26,897 nt of DNA from Lachnospiraceae bacterium (GTDB taxonomy: Bacteria; Bacillota; Clostridia; Lachnospirales; Lachnospiraceae): contig CAAFWV010000048.1 of assembly GCA_900766815.1 (NCBI GenBank), forward strand, positions 1 through 26,897, written 5' to 3'. The notes below the pieces were generated by a model, which saw only the letters and a list, made by a program, of their open reading frames with translations, made no database searches and was not told where the DNA came from. Shown here piece by piece: positions 24,811-26,897 of this stretch (its first letter is position 1; each line of letters begins with the position of its first letter). The translations under genes were made by a program, and so were the position numbers.

Positions 24811-24825
24811 ATTTATATAACCTAA

Positions 24826-24857
24826 TATCGCAGGGGTGGATTCGCTCCCCTGCGATA
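24826..24857 (-). other. Strong hairpin inside the pilus operon, between pilO-like and pilV-like genes
   Basis: Minus strand TATCGCAGGGG / CCCCTGCGATA, an 11-bp perfect GC-rich stem around a 10-base loop. It begins 7 bases past the pilO-like stop and ends 15 bases before the next ATG. What follows (TTAGGTTATATAAAT) is not a T run. A partial terminator, an RNA processing or stability element, or a translation control structure are all possible. Confidence 0.6.
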
Positions 24858-24864
24858 AACATAA

Positions 24865-25686
24865 TTATTCTTCTGATTCCTCTTCTGATTCCTCTTCCGT
24901 ATCCTCAGCATCAGCTGCATCTTCAGCGGAAAGTGAAGAATTAATATCTCCACCCTCAACAGTATGGAATACGTTAGGAACGCCCTTACGTACAGGCGGA
25001 ATAGAGATGGGATCATAGAGCTTATCAGTACCAAGGATATAATAGAAATCTACATCCATATCGCCTGCAAGCTGTCCTGTCTCTGTATCATAAGCGAGGT
25101 TCAAATTACGAATACTCTTTCTGTATCCGTTATCAAAGAGATACTCAATCATATCCTTAGAACCTGTATAGGTTGCACGGAAATTGTAATTAACCGGTAC
25201 TTTGTAGAGATGGAGTCCCTGATTCTCAGCATTCTCTTCCTCTGTTGTAGAAGCTGCCTCTGTTACATTACCCTCTTCATCAGTTGTAGTCTGAGCAGCC
25301 TGATTAGCCTGTTCCTCCTCACTTACCTCAGGAACAACCTCTTCCACAACATCAAATGCCATACCTGCTACAGCCACATCCTCTACATAGAAGTTCTCAA
25401 GGTTGGTCAGATACATAATCTTATCGGTTGTTAACATATTAGACGGATAATCATCTAAAATATTATCTCTCTTATCCTCAAGAATAAGTATGCTCTTCTC
25501 ATATTCATCCTTATTCATGTTAATTGACTGATATAACTCGGCAGTACCCTTAAGAGAACTGTTCTCCATTCTGAGACTCTCAGTCTTCTCTCTCATAGGA
25601 CTTACAACCATAAACCATACAACAACGAGAACCAGAAGGCCAACAACGAATAATAACAGATTCTGATCTTTCTTACTCATTTTCAT
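24865..25686 (-). CDS. pilO: PilO-like type IV pilus assembly protein, 273 aa
   Basis: A membrane-anchored partner of PilN in the T4P alignment complex. A short basic N-terminus, one membrane segment (NLLLFVVGLLVLVVVWFMVV, residues 9-28), then a coiled-coil-like stretch (REKTESLRMENSSLKGTAEL) and a ferredoxin-like beta-alpha domain (KVPVNYNFRATYTGSKDMIE, then DVDFYYILG) match the PilO plan. An acidic insertion (EEVVPEVSEEEQANQAAQ and following) splits the C-terminal domain, and the protein ends in a Glu/Asp-rich tail of about 20 residues. The bulk should be extracytoplasmic. It lies 3 bases after the PilM-PilN gene with GAGGA before the ATG. Sequence identity within PilO is always low, so the call rests on topology and position. 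Confidence 0.82.
   Translation of the reverse strand: MKMSKKDQNLLLFVVGLLVLVVVWFMVVSPMREKTESLRMENSSLKGTAELYQSINMNKDEYEKSILILEDKRDNILDDYPSNMLTTDKIMYLTNLENFYVEDVAVAGMAFDVVEEVVPEVSEEEQANQAAQTTTDEEGNVTEAASTTEEENAENQGLHLYKVPVNYNFRATYTGSKDMIEYLFDNGYRKSIRNLNLAYDTETGQLAGDMDVDFYYILGTDKLYDPISIPPVRKGVPNVFHTVEGGDINSSLSAEDAADAEDTEEESEEESEE
24874..24897 (-). repeat. 12-bp perfect tandem repeat at the 3' end of the pilO-like gene
   Basis: GAAGAGGAATCA occurs twice in direct succession and begins a third time (GAAGA). It codes EEES-EEES-EE at the C-terminus. Copy number changes would keep the frame and only lengthen or shorten the acidic tail. Confidence 0.7.
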
Positions 25687-25689
25687 GTC

Positions 25690-26897
25690 TTATTCCTCCC
25701 CTGCTTCAGCAGCTTCTTCCTCTGCATTCTCATCTAATATCGGTGCATATGTTATATCCACCTGGAAGGTGTACATTACTTCACCAATCTCAGTCTTCAG
25801 CTCATTAACAGCAGTTGTATCCACGAAGCCGAAGTGACTGAACTTACTGAGTTCATCAATAACAACTGCAGCTTCTTCCTTCTTCTCAACAGTACAGGTA
25901 AGCGTAATACCCTCTTCTGTAGCATTAAGAGATGACAGGATGAAGGTTGCAGGCATCTTATCCTCTAATACTTCGATAAACTCAGCCAGCTGCTCATTGC
26001 GGTTAATTGTCTCCTTATCAAGTTTCTCAAGATAACTCATATCAGTATCTAACTGCTTATACTGCTGATATGTATCATATACAGGCTGAAGTTCAGCAAT
26101 AACTGCATTGTATTCAGCGTTCTTCTTCTTCTCATCCAGATACGGGAAAAGAGAAACAAGAACTAACACAATTGAAGCAACAATACAAAGGATTGCGAAC
26201 AGAATCGCAACAGTAGTCATATCAATTCCCGAAGACTTCTTCTTGCCATCCGAACCTTCAGAATCATCATAGAAATACAGGGGTGCAACAGCGGAACCAA
26301 CACATGCAATATACTGATTAGATAGTTCCTTCTTCTGTCCTTTTTCAACAAATCTTGCTACAATTCCAAGCTTTCTTGTTGTAATACCAAGCTCAGTCTG
26401 AAGTAATTCAATGAATTCATCAGAATCAGCTCCAAGACCAGTAACAGCTATCTGCTCCAGTGGCTCACGACTGTGATTAGCAGTATAGTAATCTACCACT
26501 CTGCCAATACCGTTTATCGCAGTTGCTACGATTTCCTTATCAACAGAACCATCCTTATTAATTCCTTCGGCAACACCATAAGGAATTGAACGATTCATAA
26601 TGATACGTCCATCCTTCATTACAAGTACAAGACACGACTTCTCATCAACCTTAACTACCATCTGCACGCCATTAGGAGCATCTTCCTTGGCAGCCTGATA
26701 GATGGAATTAACCATGAAGTCAGATGTCTCAAACTCAAGTCCGATATCGGAAGCAAACTTCTTATAGCTCTCCACTAACTGCTTAGGTGCAGCCACGAGC
26801 AGAAGCTTATAACCTGTAGGTGTTCCCTTAGGCTTACGTTCACCTTCCTTAGGCTCTTCCATCTCTTTCTCGAGTATGCTATGAGAGATGACATACT
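25690..26897 (-). CDS. PilM-PilN fusion protein, 5' end outside window
   Basis: Joins the cytoplasmic actin-like PilM and the membrane protein PilN of the T4P assembly platform. The frame stays open to the window edge, with 12 more codons ahead of the ATG at 26862, and the sequence there (YVISHSILEKE) fits mid-PilM, so the true start lies outside. Counting from the ATG at 26862: residues ~17-200 are the second half of PilM (GYKLLLVAAPKQLVESYKKF; IGRVVDYYTANHSREPLEQI; IAVTGLGADSDEFIELLQTE). Residues ~216-240 are a membrane segment (VAILFAILCIVASIVLVLVS). Residues ~243-378 are PilN-like: coiled coil, then EVLEDKMPATFILSSLNATE and a ferredoxin-like fold (SKFSHFGFVDTTAV; YTFQVDITYAP). It ends in an acidic tail. 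In most bacteria pilM and pilN are separate genes. The pilO-like gene follows after 3 bases. Confidence 0.85.
   Translation of the reverse strand, partial: YVISHSILEKEMEEPKEGERKPKGTPTGYKLLLVAAPKQLVESYKKFASDIGLEFETSDFMVNSIYQAAKEDAPNGVQMVVKVDEKSCLVLVMKDGRIIMNRSIPYGVAEGINKDGSVDKEIVATAINGIGRVVDYYTANHSREPLEQIAVTGLGADSDEFIELLQTELGITTRKLGIVARFVEKGQKKELSNQYIACVGSAVAPLYFYDDSEGSDGKKKSSGIDMTTVAILFAILCIVASIVLVLVSLFPYLDEKKKNAEYNAVIAELQPVYDTYQQYKQLDTDMSYLEKLDKETINRNEQLAEFIEVLEDKMPATFILSSLNATEEGITLTCTVEKKEEAAVVIDELSKFSHFGFVDTTAVNELKTEIGEVMYTFQVDITYAPILDENAEEEAAEAGEE

Overview
The window looks like part of a low-GC Firmicute chromosome, most probably a Lachnospiraceae member (Roseburia/Butyrivibrio type). 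This rests on AGGAGG-type ribosome binding sites, occasional TTG and GTG starts, the GGGtGRT/NifU-like gene pair, a DUF5057 surface protein and the Cys-rich PAS style of the signalling protein. It is inference; no rRNA marker is present. Every gene I can support lies on the minus strand, so transcription runs from high to low coordinates. I saw no integrase, transposase, CRISPR array or phage gene.

Right half (about 13.3-26.9 kb): one tightly packed type IV pilus (T4P) operon. In transcription order it encodes a PilM-PilN fusion (5' end outside the window), a PilO-like protein, four prepilin-like proteins (431 aa PilV/GspI-like, 767 aa PilX/GspK-like lacking Glu+5, 202 aa GspH/FimU-like, 685 aa PilW/GspJ-like with an Ig-like C-terminal part), and a 1731 aa DUF5057-type secreted or anchored protein. 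It ends at a strong intrinsic terminator (13284-13317). No major pilin, ATPase or prepilin peptidase is in view; they should lie upstream. Minor pilins followed by one giant non-pilin exoprotein recalls the proteobacterial fimU-pilVWX-pilY1 arrangement. I therefore suggest that the DUF5057 protein is a pilus-tip or pilus-priming partner. This is the most interesting system in the window.

Middle (about 3.9-13.3 kb): a clear promoter drives tRNA-Thr(CGT), which has no terminator behind it and is followed at once by trpS, argH, asd (archaeal/fungal-type aspartate-semialdehyde dehydrogenase), a DUF234-type AAA ATPase with a decayed nuclease-like tail, and topB (TTG start). An extended -10 promoter then precedes a GlmU-like left-handed beta-helix protein and a degenerate GGDEF-GAF-PAS protein.

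Left end (1-3.9 kb): a conserved pair, an NifU-like Fe-S scaffold protein plus a GGGtGRT protein of unknown role, lies behind a region with a 14-bp direct repeat. After a long hairpin come a small lipoprotein, an orphan FlhB C-terminal-domain protein (FlhX/YlqH type) and the N-terminal part of cobalamin-dependent methionine synthase (metH), joined by short overlaps that suggest translational coupling. Genes are packed so densely that no gene-free stretch exceeds 300 bases.
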